DNA of 64,000 nucleotides from Chryseobacterium limigenitum (GCF_900114875.1 NZ_FPKW01000002.1:124001-188000); one strand, 5' to 3'. Shown: positions 41,837-52,859, counted from the stretch's first letter. Notes: generated by a model from the sequence alone, not told the origin. Translations and numbers: made by a program.

Positions 41837-43072
41837 ATGGATAATATAGCGTTGATTGAATCCTTTGGTGATTTTAAAGACGAAAAGGGGATCAGTAAGA
41901 TTGATCTTATGGCGATTATTGAAGATTCACTGAAGACTCTTTTGAGAAAAAGATTTGATTCAGATGATCATTTTGATGTAATTGTGAACCCGGATAAAGG
42001 AGATTTTCAGATATTTTTAAATAAAACGATTGTAGAGGACGAAATGTCGGAAGACGATGATTTGGAAATTGAGATCTCTGAGGCGAAGAAGATAGACCCT
42101 ACTTTCGAAGTGGGCGAGGATTTCACTATGGAAATTCCTGTTGCTCAGTTGGGAAGAAGAAATATCCTTACTTTGAAGCAGATTTTAGCAACTAAATTGC
42201 AGGAGCACAACAACGCAATGTTGTACGAGCAGTTTAGAGACAGAATCGGTGAGATCGTTATCGGTGAAATTCACCACATCCGTCACAAGCATGTGATCTT
42301 GTTGGATGATGAAGAGAATGAATTTATTTTGCCTAAAGAAAATCAGATCAGTTCCGATTTCTTTAAAAAAGGTGAAAATATCAGAGCTATTGTAGAATCA
42401 GTAGATTTTAAAGGTTCAAAACCTCAGATTATTATTTCCAGAACTGCACCTAAATTCCTAGAGAAGTTATTAGAGCTGGAAATTCCTGAGATCCAAGACG
42501 GTACTATTATATTGAAAAAGGTAGTAAGAATTCCTGGTGAAAAGGCGAAGATCGCAGTAGATGCTTATGATGACAGAATAGATCCTGTTGGTGCCTGTGT
42601 GGGTGTTAAAGGATCAAGAATTCACGGAGTTGTAAGAGAGTTGAGAAATGAAAACATCGATGTTATTCAGTGGTCTAAAAACCCTGAGATTTTAGTGAAG
42701 AGAGCTTTAGGAAATGTTACCATCAATAAAATTGACATCAACGAGGAAACCAATTATGCTTTGGTTTATACCCCTGTTGAAGAGATTTCTAAAGTTATCG
42801 GTAAGCAAGGACAGAATATCAGACTGGCTTCTTGGTTAACGGGATATGAGATTGATGTATTTAGAGAGTCTAGCGAAGATGATGATGTTGAATTGAGAGA
42901 ATTTAATGACGATATCGAACAGTGGATTCTGGATGAATTTAAGAAAGTAGGTCTTACTACTGCGAAATCAGTATTAGATAAAGATACGGAGAGTCTTATT
43001 AAAATGGTTGACTTGGAAGAGGAAACGATTGAAGATGTAAAACGTATTCTAAGAGAAGAATTTGAAAGTTAA
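41837..43072 (+). CDS. nusA: Transcription termination/antitermination protein NusA
   Basis: The 411-residue protein has the N-terminal RNA-polymerase-binding domain (IDLMAIIEDSLKTLLRK), an S1 domain (about 130-205), and KH domains with GACVGVKGSRIHGVVREL and VIGKQGQNIRLAS. It lacks the extra C-terminal acidic repeats of E. coli NusA, as usual in Bacteroidota. It begins 16 bp after rimP and controls pausing and termination. Confidence 0.96.
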   Translation: MDNIALIESFGDFKDEKGISKIDLMAIIEDSLKTLLRKRFDSDDHFDVIVNPDKGDFQIFLNKTIVEDEMSEDDDLEIEISEAKKIDPTFEVGEDFTMEIPVAQLGRRNILTLKQILATKLQEHNNAMLYEQFRDRIGEIVIGEIHHIRHKHVILLDDEENEFILPKENQISSDFFKKGENIRAIVESVDFKGSKPQIIISRTAPKFLEKLLELEIPEIQDGTIILKKVVRIPGEKAKIAVDAYDDRIDPVGACVGVKGSRIHGVVRELRNENIDVIQWSKNPEILVKRALGNVTINKIDINEETNYALVYTPVEEISKVIGKQGQNIRLASWLTGYEIDVFRESSEDDDVELREFNDDIEQWILDEFKKVGLTTAKSVLDKDTESLIKMVDLEEETIEDVKRILREEFES

Positions 43073-43151
43073 GATTTTTGAATAAATTTTAATAATCAGT
43101 AAAAAGAAATACTTTAATTTTAAGAATTAAAAAAAATAGTAAATATAATAG

Positions 43152-46151
43152 ATGCCAAAAATAAGATTAAATAAAGCGGTTAAGGAATTCAATATTTCGA
43201 TGTCCAGATTAGTAGAATTTTTACAGGCTAAAGGTATCGAGGTTGAAAGCAATCCTAACGCTCAATTAGAAGAAGCGGCATATTCTGCATTGGAAGCTGA
43301 GTTTGCCAAAGATGGCGAGCAACGTAAAGCTTCTCATGAGGTGGTGATCACAAAAGTTCCGGAGGAAAAACTGGAAATTGAAGAAAAGAGAACCCCTGAA
43401 GTAATAAGAGCTAAAGCTAATAAACCGGAAACTAAAATTTTAGGTAAAATAGACTTGGAGCCTAAAAAGCCTGAAGTTGAAGAAACTCCTGTTGCTCCTG
43501 CAGCAGTAGCGCCGGTAGTGGTAGAAGAAAAGAAAGTAGAAGAAGTAGTTGTACCACCAACACCAACGCCTGAACCAGAAGTGAAGGCAGCTCCTGAAAA
43601 AGAAAAACAGGAATTCAAAGTTCTGGATAAAATAGACTTGTCTCAGATAGAATCTAGAAATAGACCTGTAAAAAAAGATAAACCTAAAGTGGAAGATAAA
43701 AAAGCGGAGGAAAAACCAGTTGAGCCTGTGAAACAAGCTCCAAAACCCGTTGTAGAGCCCGTAGCTAAACCTGTTGAGGTAAAAGCGCAGCCTAAAAAAG
43801 AAGAAACTGAACAACCTCAAGAGTCTCAAAAAATTGAAACGGTTTATCAAAAACTTGACGGACCTAAAATTGTTGGTGAAAAAATTGACTTAAGTCAGTT
43901 TGCTCCAAAACCTAATTCTGGGGCTAAAAAGAAAAGAAAAAGGATTGAAAAACCTGGGGGGCCGAATCAGCCAAACACAGGAAACAATCAGCAAGGAGGA
44001 AATAATAACAACCAAGGCGGTCCTCAAGGAAACCGTCCGCAAGGACAAGGTGGTCCTCAAGGAAACCGTCCTCCAGGACAGGGTGGTCAAGGAAACCGTC
44101 CACCAGGACAAGGTGGTCAAGGTGGGCCTCGTTTTGGAAATAACCAAGGTAACCGTCCACCAGGACAAGGTGGTGGTTTCAAAAAAGGACCAGGCGGTCC
44201 TGGAAACAACAACAGACCTGGTCAAAGAACGATGCCTGTTGAATTAACAGACGAGCAAGTTAAAAACCAGATCAAGGAAACCCTTGAGAAATTAACCAAT
44301 AAAGGAGGTAAATCTAAATCTGCTAAACACAGAAAAGATAAAAGAACTTACCGTAGAGAGCAGGATGAGCGTCAGCAGGAAGCAGATGCAAGAGATACTT
44401 CACTAAAAGTTACAGAATTTATCACTGTCGGAGAATTGGCAAGTTTGATGGATGTAAGTGCAACAGAAGTAATTTCTGCTTGTTTCTCACTAGGTGTGAT
44501 GGTAACAATGAACCAAAGACTTGAAGCTGATACTTTATTATTAGTTGCAGATGAATTTGGTTATAAAATAGAATTCTCAGATGCAGACCTTGAAGAGGTA
44601 GAATCTGAAGAAGATATGGATACTGAGGAGGATCTTTCTCCAAGAGCTCCAATCGTTACAGTAATGGGTCACGTTGACCACGGTAAAACGTCATTACTTG
44701 ATTACATCAGAAAGACAAACGTTATTGCTGGTGAATCAGGAGGGATTACTCAACACATTGGTGCTTACAACGTGAAGTTGGAAAACGGTCAGAGAATTAC
44801 ATTCTTAGATACACCGGGTCACGAAGCCTTTACAGCAATGAGAGCCAGAGGTGCTCAAATCACGGATATTGCAATTATTGTAATTGCGGCGGATGATGAT
44901 GTGATGCCTCAAACGAGAGAAGCTATTTCTCACGCACAGGCTGCTGGAGTACCAATGATTATTGCGATAAATAAAGTAGATAGACCAAGTGCAAATCCGG
45001 ATAATATCCGTCAGCAACTTTCCGGGATGAATATCTTAGTGGAAGAGTGGGGAGGAAATGTTCAGGCACAAGAGATTTCTGCGAAATTTGGTAATAACAT
45101 GGATATTTTATTGGAAAAAGTTTTACTTCAGGCAGAAATGCTTGTTTTAAAGGCTAATCCTGATAGAAATGCTCAAGGTGTTGTTATTGAAGCTTCATTA
45201 GATAAAGGAAGAGGTTATGTTGCTACAATGTTGGTGCAAACAGGTACTTTAAGAGTAGGAGATTATGTAGTTGCAGGTAAAAACCACGGTAAGGTAAAAG
45301 CAATGCTTGACGAGAGAGGTAGAAACCTTAAAGAAGCAGGCCCATCTATTCCGGTAACTATTTTAGGCTTAGACGGAGCTCCGACAGCTGGTGATAAGTT
45401 TAAAGTATATGAAGATGAAGGTGAAGCTAAAACTATTGCTAACAAGAGAGAGCAGCTTCAAAGAGAACTTTCTATCAGAACTAAGAAGCATACAACGCTT
45501 GAAGAACTTGGTAGAAGAATTGCTCTTGGTGAATTCAAGGAATTGAATATTATCTTGAAAGGTGACGTTGATGGTTCAGTTGAAGCATTATCTGATCAGT
45601 TACAGAGATTATCTACTGCTGAGATTAATGTAAACATTCTTCATAAAGGTGTTGGACAGATCACTGAGTCTGACGTTAACCTAGCAACTGCTTCAGATGC
45701 AATTATTATCGGATTTAATGTAAGAGCCGGTGGTAACGCTAAAGAATTGGCAGATAGAGAAGAGATTGAGATCAGAACATATTCTGTAATCTACGCTGCT
45801 ATTGACGAAGTTAAAGAAGCTATGGAAGGTATGCTTTCTCCTGAGATTAAAGAGCAGGTGATTGGTAATGTTGAGATTAGAGAAGTCTTCAAGATTTCAA
45901 AAGTTGGAACAATTGCCGGTTGTATGGTTCTTTCAGGAAAGGTTACGAGACAGTCTAAAGTAAGAGTACTTCGTGATGGAATCGTGAAATTTGATGGTGA
46001 GCTTGAAAGCTTAAAACGTTTTAAAGATGACGTAAAAGAAGTAACAAAAGGTTACGAATGCGGATTGAACTTAAAAGGCTATAATGACATCGAAAACGGT
46101 GATATTCTTGAAGTTTACGAAGAAGTAGCTGTTAAGAAGAAATTGAAATAA
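43152..46151 (+). CDS. infB: Translation initiation factor IF-2
   Basis: The 999-residue GTPase has an IF2_N-type start ([23 protein letters not shown]), a long low-complexity linker rich in Pro/Lys/Glu/Val (about 60-265), then a Gly/Pro/Arg/Asn/Gln-rich stretch (about 276-357) with GNRPPGQGG repeats. A second IF2_N domain follows, then the G domain with G1 GHVDHGKT at about 505-512, DTPGHEAF and NKVD. The C1/C2 domains complete it. The Gly-rich insert is a feature known in flavobacterial IF-2. It loads initiator tRNA on the 30S subunit. Confidence 0.97.
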   Translation: MPKIRLNKAVKEFNISMSRLVEFLQAKGIEVESNPNAQLEEAAYSALEAEFAKDGEQRKASHEVVITKVPEEKLEIEEKRTPEVIRAKANKPETKILGKIDLEPKKPEVEETPVAPAAVAPVVVEEKKVEEVVVPPTPTPEPEVKAAPEKEKQEFKVLDKIDLSQIESRNRPVKKDKPKVEDKKAEEKPVEPVKQAPKPVVEPVAKPVEVKAQPKKEETEQPQESQKIETVYQKLDGPKIVGEKIDLSQFAPKPNSGAKKKRKRIEKPGGPNQPNTGNNQQGGNNNNQGGPQGNRPQGQGGPQGNRPPGQGGQGNRPPGQGGQGGPRFGNNQGNRPPGQGGGFKKGPGGPGNNNRPGQRTMPVELTDEQVKNQIKETLEKLTNKGGKSKSAKHRKDKRTYRREQDERQQEADARDTSLKVTEFITVGELASLMDVSATEVISACFSLGVMVTMNQRLEADTLLLVADEFGYKIEFSDADLEEVESEEDMDTEEDLSPRAPIVTVMGHVDHGKTSLLDYIRKTNVIAGESGGITQHIGAYNVKLENGQRITFLDTPGHEAFTAMRARGAQITDIAIIVIAADDDVMPQTREAISHAQAAGVPMIIAINKVDRPSANPDNIRQQLSGMNILVEEWGGNVQAQEISAKFGNNMDILLEKVLLQAEMLVLKANPDRNAQGVVIEASLDKGRGYVATMLVQTGTLRVGDYVVAGKNHGKVKAMLDERGRNLKEAGPSIPVTILGLDGAPTAGDKFKVYEDEGEAKTIANKREQLQRELSIRTKKHTTLEELGRRIALGEFKELNIILKGDVDGSVEALSDQLQRLSTAEINVNILHKGVGQITESDVNLATASDAIIIGFNVRAGGNAKELADREEIEIRTYSVIYAAIDEVKEAMEGMLSPEIKEQVIGNVEIREVFKISKVGTIAGCMVLSGKVTRQSKVRVLRDGIVKFDGELESLKRFKDDVKEVTKGYECGLNLKGYNDIENGDILEVYEEVAVKKKLK

Positions 46152-46169
46152 TTAGTTTTTAACTATATG

Positions 46170-46199
46170 AAAACCACTTTTTTATAAAGTGGTTTTTTT
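46170..46199 (+). terminator. Intrinsic terminator after infB
   Basis: AAAACCACTTT at 46170-46180 pairs with AAAGTGGTTTT starting at 46186, over a 5-nt loop, and is followed by a run of T. It lies 18 bp after the infB stop and ends the rimP-nusA-infB unit. Confidence 0.9.
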
Positions 46200-46263
46200 A
46201 TTTTTTTAAGTAGTAATTTGTAATAATTCTAAATAATATTTAAAGTTTTAAAAAAAATATGTT

Positions 46264-46296
46264 AAATGTATTTTTTGGTCTATAAAAAATACATTT
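46264..46296. repeat. Perfect 13-bp inverted repeat upstream of SusC gene
   Basis: AAATGTATTTTTT at 46264-46276 is the exact reverse complement of 46284-46296, with a 7-nt centre. It lies in the 304-bp region between infB and the SusC-like gene, upstream of its candidate promoter. It could be a second terminator or a regulator binding site. The rest of that region has no coding frame. Confidence 0.5.
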
Positions 46297-46395
46297 TATG
46301 AAATAATAACTGTCAATTTTTGTTGAATCTTATTTATTTTATATAAAATTTAGAGTTTCCCTTAAAAAAAACTAACATATATGTTGTTGAAAAAC

Positions 46396-46426
46396 TTGCA
46401 AGTGTTAATATTTATTAACATATTTG
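46396..46426 (+). promoter_or_regulatory. Candidate promoter of the SusC/SusD pair
   Basis: TTG at 46396-46398 lies 20 bp before CATATTTG at 46419-46426, one base off the TAnnTTTG consensus. It is 29 bp upstream of the SusC start codon. Confidence 0.5.
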
Positions 46427-46455
46427 CCCATTAAAATATATTAAAATTTGTTAAT

Positions 46456-49311
46456 ATGAATGTTAAACTACGTGTATTAAGTGCGGGAGCTTTGTTTTTC
46501 TTAGGACAGGCTGCTTTTGCGCAAACAACTAAGAAGGATACAGTCCCGAAAGAAACTAAAATTGAAGAAGTAATAATCACTGGGTCTTATGGTATCAGAC
46601 AGACAGCAGAGCAAATTACTGGAGCTAGTGTAAAGGTTAAAGCAGACCAATTAGAAAGACCTTCCGCTGTTTCAATTGAAGGAGCTCTTCAAGGGCAGGT
46701 AACAGGGCTAATGTCTACAGCTAGTAGTGGACAGCCTGGTGCAAATTCAATTACTCTAATTAGAGGTCTAGGATCATTAACATCAGGAAATAATCCTTTA
46801 TATATTTTAGATGGAGTTCCAATTCCTTCAGGTGATATCTCAGGATTGTTAACCTCACAAAATGCATTGTCTTTAATTAATCCTGCTGATATTGATAATA
46901 TTGAAGTTTTAAAGGATGGTGTTGCGACTGCTGTGTATGGTTCTAGGGGTGCAAATGGAGTAATTGTAATTACTACTAAGTCTGGTAAAAAAGGGAAGTC
47001 TGATATTAATTTTACTACTGAAATTGGTGCAGGAGATGTTGCCTTTGAAAAGTTTAAAATGCTTAATGCAGAGGAGTCTACAAAATTGTTCGGTTTAAGT
47101 TTATTTAATGCAGGACAAGCTGCTGATTTGCAAGATGGGTATGACATCGCTCAATCTGAGTATGCATGGGATGGGGTTTCTAACTATGACTGGAATAAAG
47201 CTGTAAGAAGAGCTAATCCAGCTTTCAGTAGATATAATGTAAATTATTCTGGAGGTGTAGGAAATCTTTCAATTTATGCTTCAATGGGGTATTTACAACA
47301 AGAAGGGATTTCTAGAGATTCTAAATTTGATAGATATAATGGAGCATTAAGAGCTGATTGGAAAGCGAGTGACAAGCTTAAGTTTAATATGTCGATTAAT
47401 TTATCTCGTTCAGTTCAAAAAGGAGCAACAGATGGATCTTCATTTGGTAACCCAACATTTACTGGAAGGCTAATGTCTCCTACGCAGTCAATTTACAATC
47501 CTGATGGATCTTATAATACAAATCTTTATTATATCAACGCAACCTTTAACCCAGTTGGTATTCAGAATGAGAATCTAGAAAAAGGGATTTTCAATAAGAT
47601 TATTACTAGTGTAGGTGCTGATTATCAATTTCTACCAAATTTTAGATATACATCTAATTTTGGACTAGATTATACATCTGGTAATGAATTATTATATTGG
47701 AACCCAGATTTTGGAGATGGTCTAAACGCTGGAGATACAAATGGGAATGGTAATTTATATAGGACTTTTAATAATTATTTTACATGGAACTGGTACAACT
47801 TTGTTCACTTTAATAAAGTTTTTGCAGAAAAGCATGATGTATCCGTTTCTGTTGGGTTTGAGGCAACTAGAACTGAACGTGAATTTAATAGTTCTCAAAA
47901 ACAAGGATTCCCGGCTGGAACAAGAATTAAATATGCCGACGCGGGAACTAATGCTGTTGATATGACAGGTAGTGCTGACTTTAGAAGTTTAGTTGGATAT
48001 GTAGGAAGAGTATCATATACATTTAATAAGTACTTGACTTTAGCAGGGTCTTTTAGAAGAGATGGTTATACAGGATTTACTGATTATTATGGTAACTTCT
48101 GGGGGACTGGTTTAAGTTTTGATTTTGGTAAAGCTGGTATACTTCCTGGATTCTTTAAGAGTTTGAAGTTGAGAGCTAGTTATGGACAAAATGGAAACCA
48201 GGCTGCAGGACCTTACGCAAAAATTGACCAATATTCATATAACTCATCTTATATTTCAAACAATGCAGGATTTATTTCAAATGTTGCTCCAGCTGAAGGT
48301 TTATACTGGGAAAAATCGGATAAATCAAATATTGGATTAGATTTCACTTTTGGTAAAAATGGATCAATCTATGGAACAGTTGAGGTTTATAGAAATAATA
48401 ATACTGATCAGATATTTAATGTTCCTAATCCTGCTTCTACAGGGTTTACAACTTTGACTAAAAACTTAGCGGATTCATATTCAAAAGGTTTGGAAGCAAC
48501 TTTAGGATTTAGAGTAGGAAGTGCTGAGGGATTGAGTTGGAATACAAAGTTTAATTATTCTTATAATGATAGTAGAATTAAAAGCTTAAACGGTGAGGTA
48601 AACCCTACAGCTATTGACGGGAATAAAGCTTGGTTGCCAGGTCATAATCCTACTGAATTTTACATGAGATTATGGGCAGGAGTTGATCCTAAAAACGGAG
48701 ATCCACTTTGGTATACTGATGATACAAAAACAGCTACCACGAATAATTCAGGGCTTGCAAAGTTATCTTTTACAGGAAAACATGCATTGCCTACTCATAT
48801 TGGAAGTTGGTATAATGAATTAAATTATAAAAATCTTAAATTATCATTTTTAATAAATTATCAAGGTAATTATTCTGTATATGATAGATGGGCATTTGTT
48901 TACGATTCTAGTGGGCAGTATGGTTATTTAAATCAGTTGTCATCAGCTTTATATGATTCTTGGACTACTGATAATACAAATGCTTCTCAACCAAAATATG
49001 TATATGGTGGTAATAAAAATGCTAATGCTGCATCTACCAGATATTTATTTGATGGTGATCACATAAGATTAAGAAATATTGAATTAGGATATAGATTTAC
49101 TAAAGATGCCCTTAACATTAAGGGGATTAATGGAATATATGTATATGCAAGAGGTATTAACTTATATACTTATGCTTTTGATAAGAATCTTTATTTTGAT
49201 CCAGAATCAAATTCAAATGCATTTACTTATACGGCTTCAAACCTAGGTGTGTATGATCAGACGCAACCGAATCTAAGACAGTATATGTTAGGGTTTAGTA
49301 TAGATTTCTAA
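46456..49311 (+). CDS. SusC/RagA-family TonB-dependent outer-membrane receptor
   Basis: The 951-residue protein has a signal peptide ending near AFAQ (about residue 23), a TonB-box-like KIEEVIITGSYG, then the plug domain with EGALQGQVTGLMSTASSGQPGANSITLIRGLGSL, PLYILDGVPI and VLKDGVATAVYGSRGANGVIVITTKSGK. The 22-stranded barrel follows and ends in an aromatic residue (FSIDF). The usual N-terminal carboxypeptidase-regulatory-like domain of SusC is absent. It imports a large nutrient with the SusD-like lipoprotein encoded 27 bp downstream. The substrate cannot be told; no glycoside hydrolase or peptidase is adjacent. Confidence 0.95.
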   Translation: MNVKLRVLSAGALFFLGQAAFAQTTKKDTVPKETKIEEVIITGSYGIRQTAEQITGASVKVKADQLERPSAVSIEGALQGQVTGLMSTASSGQPGANSITLIRGLGSLTSGNNPLYILDGVPIPSGDISGLLTSQNALSLINPADIDNIEVLKDGVATAVYGSRGANGVIVITTKSGKKGKSDINFTTEIGAGDVAFEKFKMLNAEESTKLFGLSLFNAGQAADLQDGYDIAQSEYAWDGVSNYDWNKAVRRANPAFSRYNVNYSGGVGNLSIYASMGYLQQEGISRDSKFDRYNGALRADWKASDKLKFNMSINLSRSVQKGATDGSSFGNPTFTGRLMSPTQSIYNPDGSYNTNLYYINATFNPVGIQNENLEKGIFNKIITSVGADYQFLPNFRYTSNFGLDYTSGNELLYWNPDFGDGLNAGDTNGNGNLYRTFNNYFTWNWYNFVHFNKVFAEKHDVSVSVGFEATRTEREFNSSQKQGFPAGTRIKYADAGTNAVDMTGSADFRSLVGYVGRVSYTFNKYLTLAGSFRRDGYTGFTDYYGNFWGTGLSFDFGKAGILPGFFKSLKLRASYGQNGNQAAGPYAKIDQYSYNSSYISNNAGFISNVAPAEGLYWEKSDKSNIGLDFTFGKNGSIYGTVEVYRNNNTDQIFNVPNPASTGFTTLTKNLADSYSKGLEATLGFRVGSAEGLSWNTKFNYSYNDSRIKSLNGEVNPTAIDGNKAWLPGHNPTEFYMRLWAGVDPKNGDPLWYTDDTKTATTNNSGLAKLSFTGKHALPTHIGSWYNELNYKNLKLSFLINYQGNYSVYDRWAFVYDSSGQYGYLNQLSSALYDSWTTDNTNASQPKYVYGGNKNANAASTRYLFDGDHIRLRNIELGYRFTKDALNIKGINGIYVYARGINLYTYAFDKNLYFDPESNSNAFTYTASNLGVYDQTQPNLRQYMLGFSIDF

Positions 49312-49338
49312 TTAAAAAAATAATAAATAATTAATCAT

Positions 49339-50769
49339 ATGAAAAAATTTAAATATATAATTGCTCCTATAGTTTTTGCTACTTTTTTTGTGTCTTGTAG
49401 CGAAGATTTCTTGGATGAGAAACCTCAGGTGACTGTCGAGCTTAATCAAGGTATTACAAATGAAAAGACTCTTGAAATTGCAATTGCGGGATTACATAAT
49501 TCAATGCAAAGTACAAATTCTTATGGAGCATTAATTCCTACATTAAATGAGCTTTTAGCTGATAATAGTTTTGTCAGCCTTAGAAACTCTAATAGATTTG
49601 CGGGAACAAGACAAGTTGATTTATCATATTATGTAAGACAGCAAGCTGATTTTGCAAATCTTTGGGGAAGTTTGTACTCTATTATTGCAAATGCTAATTT
49701 TGTATTAAGCTATGAAGGACAAATTCAGGATGATATTAATACAACTAATACACCTGAAAGCTTATTCGCTCAAGCTCACGCTGTAAGAGCTATGGCTTTT
49801 TATGATTTGGTTACTCACTTTTCAGAAGTTTCAGGAAATGGGAATCAAGATTTAGGAGTTCCTCTTCCATTGAAAGTAGATGTAAATGCAAAATTACCAA
49901 GAGCTACTGTAACTCAGGTTTATAATCAAGTTCTTGCCGATCTACAAGCGGCAGAAGGGAAAATATTGAATCAAGATAAGAGATTAATAAATAATGTTGC
50001 TGTAGATATTTTATTCTCAAGATATTATCTTGCAGTCAAAAATTATGGAATGGCAGATACTTATGCTCAAAAAGTTTTAAGCAATAATACTTTTTCGACA
50101 ATTGCTACTACTACATCAGCTCCAACTATGTTTACTACTGCTAATGAAGGAAGTAATCCTGAAACTATCTTCCGACTAGAATTTAATGATAAAGATTTGC
50201 CAAGTTCTAATGATGCTATTATAGCAACTTGGTATTCTGGAGGAACATATAGACAAAATTTTGCCACAAGAGCATTTTACGATAAACTTTCAACTGCGGA
50301 TGTTAGGAGAAATACTTGGTTTAGATTAACTGGTGTTGGCTCACCATCTCTGGCTGCTTTTCCAGATACTCCGAAACCTGTAGATGTTGCTAAATATACT
50401 GCAATTGGTACAGATGTTATATTAATGAGAAAATCTGAAGCGGTATTTAACCAGTTAGAAGCTCTTTATTATACTAATCCAACCTCTGCATTAGCTAAGT
50501 TAAATACATATGTCTCAACATATAGAGCACCAGGATACGTTTTTGCAGGTACTGGGCAGGCTTTATTACAAGAGATTTTATTTCAAAAAGATGTTGAACT
50601 ATTCTTAGAAGGATTTAGATATCGTGACTTGAAGAGAAATAATTTAGGATTCACAAACCCACAAACAGGAGTTGCGTTAGATCCTACAAAGTATCAATTT
50701 AAGGCGTTCCCTGTTCCTCAAAGTGAGATGTTAAGTAATCCAAATATTGCTCAATATCCCGGTTATTAA
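49339..50769 (+). CDS. SusD/RagB-family outer-membrane lipoprotein
   Basis: The 476-residue protein has a lipoprotein signal with FFVSCSED, lipid attachment at the Cys near residue 20, a SusD start FLDEKPQVTVE, then TPR-like helices with WGSLYSIIANANFVLSYEG and QAHAVRAMAFYDLVTHF. The C-terminal GFRYRDLKRNNLG and PVPQSEMLSNPNI are typical. It caps the SusC barrel and binds the nutrient on the cell surface. It ends before a strong terminator. Confidence 0.95.
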   Translation: MKKFKYIIAPIVFATFFVSCSEDFLDEKPQVTVELNQGITNEKTLEIAIAGLHNSMQSTNSYGALIPTLNELLADNSFVSLRNSNRFAGTRQVDLSYYVRQQADFANLWGSLYSIIANANFVLSYEGQIQDDINTTNTPESLFAQAHAVRAMAFYDLVTHFSEVSGNGNQDLGVPLPLKVDVNAKLPRATVTQVYNQVLADLQAAEGKILNQDKRLINNVAVDILFSRYYLAVKNYGMADTYAQKVLSNNTFSTIATTTSAPTMFTTANEGSNPETIFRLEFNDKDLPSSNDAIIATWYSGGTYRQNFATRAFYDKLSTADVRRNTWFRLTGVGSPSLAAFPDTPKPVDVAKYTAIGTDVILMRKSEAVFNQLEALYYTNPTSALAKLNTYVSTYRAPGYVFAGTGQALLQEILFQKDVELFLEGFRYRDLKRNNLGFTNPQTGVALDPTKYQFKAFPVPQSEMLSNPNIAQYPGY

Positions 50770-50792
50770 TCCAACAATAATCATATAATTTA

Positions 50793-50817
50793 AACCCTGC
50801 TCTAAGCAGGGTTTTTT
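50793..50817 (+). terminator. Intrinsic terminator after SusD gene
   Basis: ACCCTGCT and AGCAGGGT form an 8-pair stem with a 3-nt loop, followed by TTTTTT. It starts 24 bp after the stop codon and closes the SusC/SusD operon. Confidence 0.92.
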
Positions 50818-50833
50818 ATTTCCTTTTATTTCT

Positions 50834-50841
50834 TATTTTTG
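50834..50841 (+). promoter_or_regulatory. Candidate -7 element for the porin gene
   Basis: TATTTTTG matches TAnnTTTG, 65 bp upstream of the porin start. No TTG partner is seen at 17-23 bp. Confidence 0.45.
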
Positions 50842-50906
50842 CTGTACAAAATTTTATATGAGAACTTCATGTTGCATGTGACTTTTTGAACAATATAAAC
50901 GAACAT

Positions 50907-52844
50907 ATGAAGTACATACTTTTTATAATAACCTTCTTCAGCCTTATTTCTAAAGCTCAGGTGGTTAATAAAACAGACTCTAATAAACTTAAAGAAAATC
51001 CGGCGGATACTTTGGTGGTTGACTCTGGAAAAAAAGATTCCTTAAAAATATTTAAGCCTACCATTAACGATTATCAATATCAGACACAGTTTTCAGAAAA
51101 AAAGGTGTTTGATACAGTGATGACTTTTGAAAAGACTTATATTTTTTCACAGTATAACAATAAAGATAATTTTGGGAAAGTACAGGTTGCCAATATTGGG
51201 GCTGGCTTTAATCCGTTGTCTTATGAAGTAAACGCTGAACAGAACCTATCCTTATTACCGGAGAACAAATCGTACGGAATTATAGGCATCAATGATGTTC
51301 AGTATTACGATGTAAAAACGCCAACGGCTACGTTTGTTTATCATAATGCAATGAAAAATGGAGCTGCTTTAAAATCAACTTATACTCAAAACATAGGTAA
51401 AAGATTCAATTTTGCTCTGGAATATATGGGATTGCGTTCTCAGGGAATGTACCGAAACTTCTTGGCTGCCAATAACAACACATTATTTTCCGGACACTAT
51501 GTTTCCAAAAGCGGTAACTATGAATTGTTCGCGCATTATTTACACCAAAACGTAAACAATCAGGAAAATGGAGGAATTGTTGAAGATAACCTTTTCCAAA
51601 GTGGAGACAGTGATTACAGAAACAGACAAAATGCTCAGGTTAATTTGGCTTCCAGCAGTTCGCAGTATTCATATAGAAGATACTATTTAAGCCATCAGTT
51701 TTCGCCTTTCAATTCAGAGAAATACCCTTTTAGGATTAGGCATACGATCTTTCATCAAGGGAATAAATATTATTATGCCCAGGGGCAGTTGGAACCTTAC
51801 TGGTATGATGCACCACAGGAAATTGTTACCGGTTTCCCTCTTTCAACAAAAAAATATTCGGATAATTTAAGTAACACGGTTAGTTTAGTTTGGGATAATG
51901 AAAAATTCAAACTTGATGCAGGGGTGCGTTATCAAATGCTGAAATTTGGTGCAACTCCGATTACGTTACCAATCTTAGAAATTCCAAACGAAATCAAAGA
52001 AAACAGAATTGGAGCGGTAGGAAATCTTCAGGTAAAACTTTTAGATAAAATACAGTTGAATTCATTCCTTGAATTTTCAAACGGAAGCCAGTTCGGAACT
52101 TATTTAAAAACTACGAATAACCTTAAATTTGAACCGATAAAAGATTATTTTGTAAATGCTAAGGTTAATTTTCAAAGTGTCTATCCGTCATTCAACTATC
52201 TTTTAAATACATCGAACTATAATAATTTTAATTATTATCTTCAAAATGCAAAAAATCAGGCGATCACAGAAATCGGAGGAAATGTAAACCTAAAATGGTT
52301 CAAAACAGAGCTATTTGTAAACTATTTCAGAATTGATAACTATACGTATTTCGATCAGTTTGCAGCACCAAAACAAAGTGACAGTTCGCTGAATATTTCA
52401 CAAATAGGAGGAGATGCAACCTTTACTTACGGCCGTTTTCACCTGAATACAAGGGTACAGTTCCAAAATGCCTTAACGAATAAAGACTTGTTGCCAATGC
52501 CAAGTTTTATTGGTAGAGCGAATATTTTTTATCAGTCTAAAGCTTTCAAAAATGCTGCAGAAATTCAGGCGGGAATTAAAGTATACTATTTCTCAAAATT
52601 TGCATCAAGAGATTATTCCCCGATACTGAACGAATATCTTTTACCCAACTCAAGTTCATTTTCAATTGGCGGACAGCCGATCGCGGATGTTTATTTTAAC
52701 ATGAAGGTTAAAAAAATGTTTTTCTTTGTTGAAGGTCAGCAGATCGGGACACTTATTGCACACAATCAAGCCTATGCATTTCCACATTATCCGGTCTATG
52801 ATTTCAGACTGAATCTTGGGATTGTTTGGTATTTGTTCAACTAA
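50907..52844 (+). CDS. Putative outer-membrane porin (Bacteroidota family)
   Basis: The chosen start (MKYILFIITFFSLISKAQ) gives 645 residues with a signal peptide. An in-frame ATG at 50886 would add seven residues ahead of the signal sequence and is less likely. After a charged linker the protein is made of alternating hydrophobic and polar strands with many aromatic residues, such as KRFNFALEYMGLRSQGMYRN and GRFHLNTRVQFQNAL, and ends in VWYLFN. That is a large beta-barrel, most like the Bacteroidota putative-porin family. Substrate and selectivity are unknown. bshC begins 15 bp downstream. Confidence 0.8.
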   Translation: MKYILFIITFFSLISKAQVVNKTDSNKLKENPADTLVVDSGKKDSLKIFKPTINDYQYQTQFSEKKVFDTVMTFEKTYIFSQYNNKDNFGKVQVANIGAGFNPLSYEVNAEQNLSLLPENKSYGIIGINDVQYYDVKTPTATFVYHNAMKNGAALKSTYTQNIGKRFNFALEYMGLRSQGMYRNFLAANNNTLFSGHYVSKSGNYELFAHYLHQNVNNQENGGIVEDNLFQSGDSDYRNRQNAQVNLASSSSQYSYRRYYLSHQFSPFNSEKYPFRIRHTIFHQGNKYYYAQGQLEPYWYDAPQEIVTGFPLSTKKYSDNLSNTVSLVWDNEKFKLDAGVRYQMLKFGATPITLPILEIPNEIKENRIGAVGNLQVKLLDKIQLNSFLEFSNGSQFGTYLKTTNNLKFEPIKDYFVNAKVNFQSVYPSFNYLLNTSNYNNFNYYLQNAKNQAITEIGGNVNLKWFKTELFVNYFRIDNYTYFDQFAAPKQSDSSLNISQIGGDATFTYGRFHLNTRVQFQNALTNKDLLPMPSFIGRANIFYQSKAFKNAAEIQAGIKVYYFSKFASRDYSPILNEYLLPNSSSFSIGGQPIADVYFNMKVKKMFFFVEGQQIGTLIAHNQAYAFPHYPVYDFRLNLGIVWYLFN

Positions 52845-52859
52845 TATTATACATCAAAG

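Noticed and set aside
43900..44247. Overlapping open frames on both strands inside infB, with a repeat-like DNA pattern
   Set aside because: They come from the low-complexity Gly/Pro/Arg codons of IF-2. The repeats are coding, irregular in length and not a CRISPR array.
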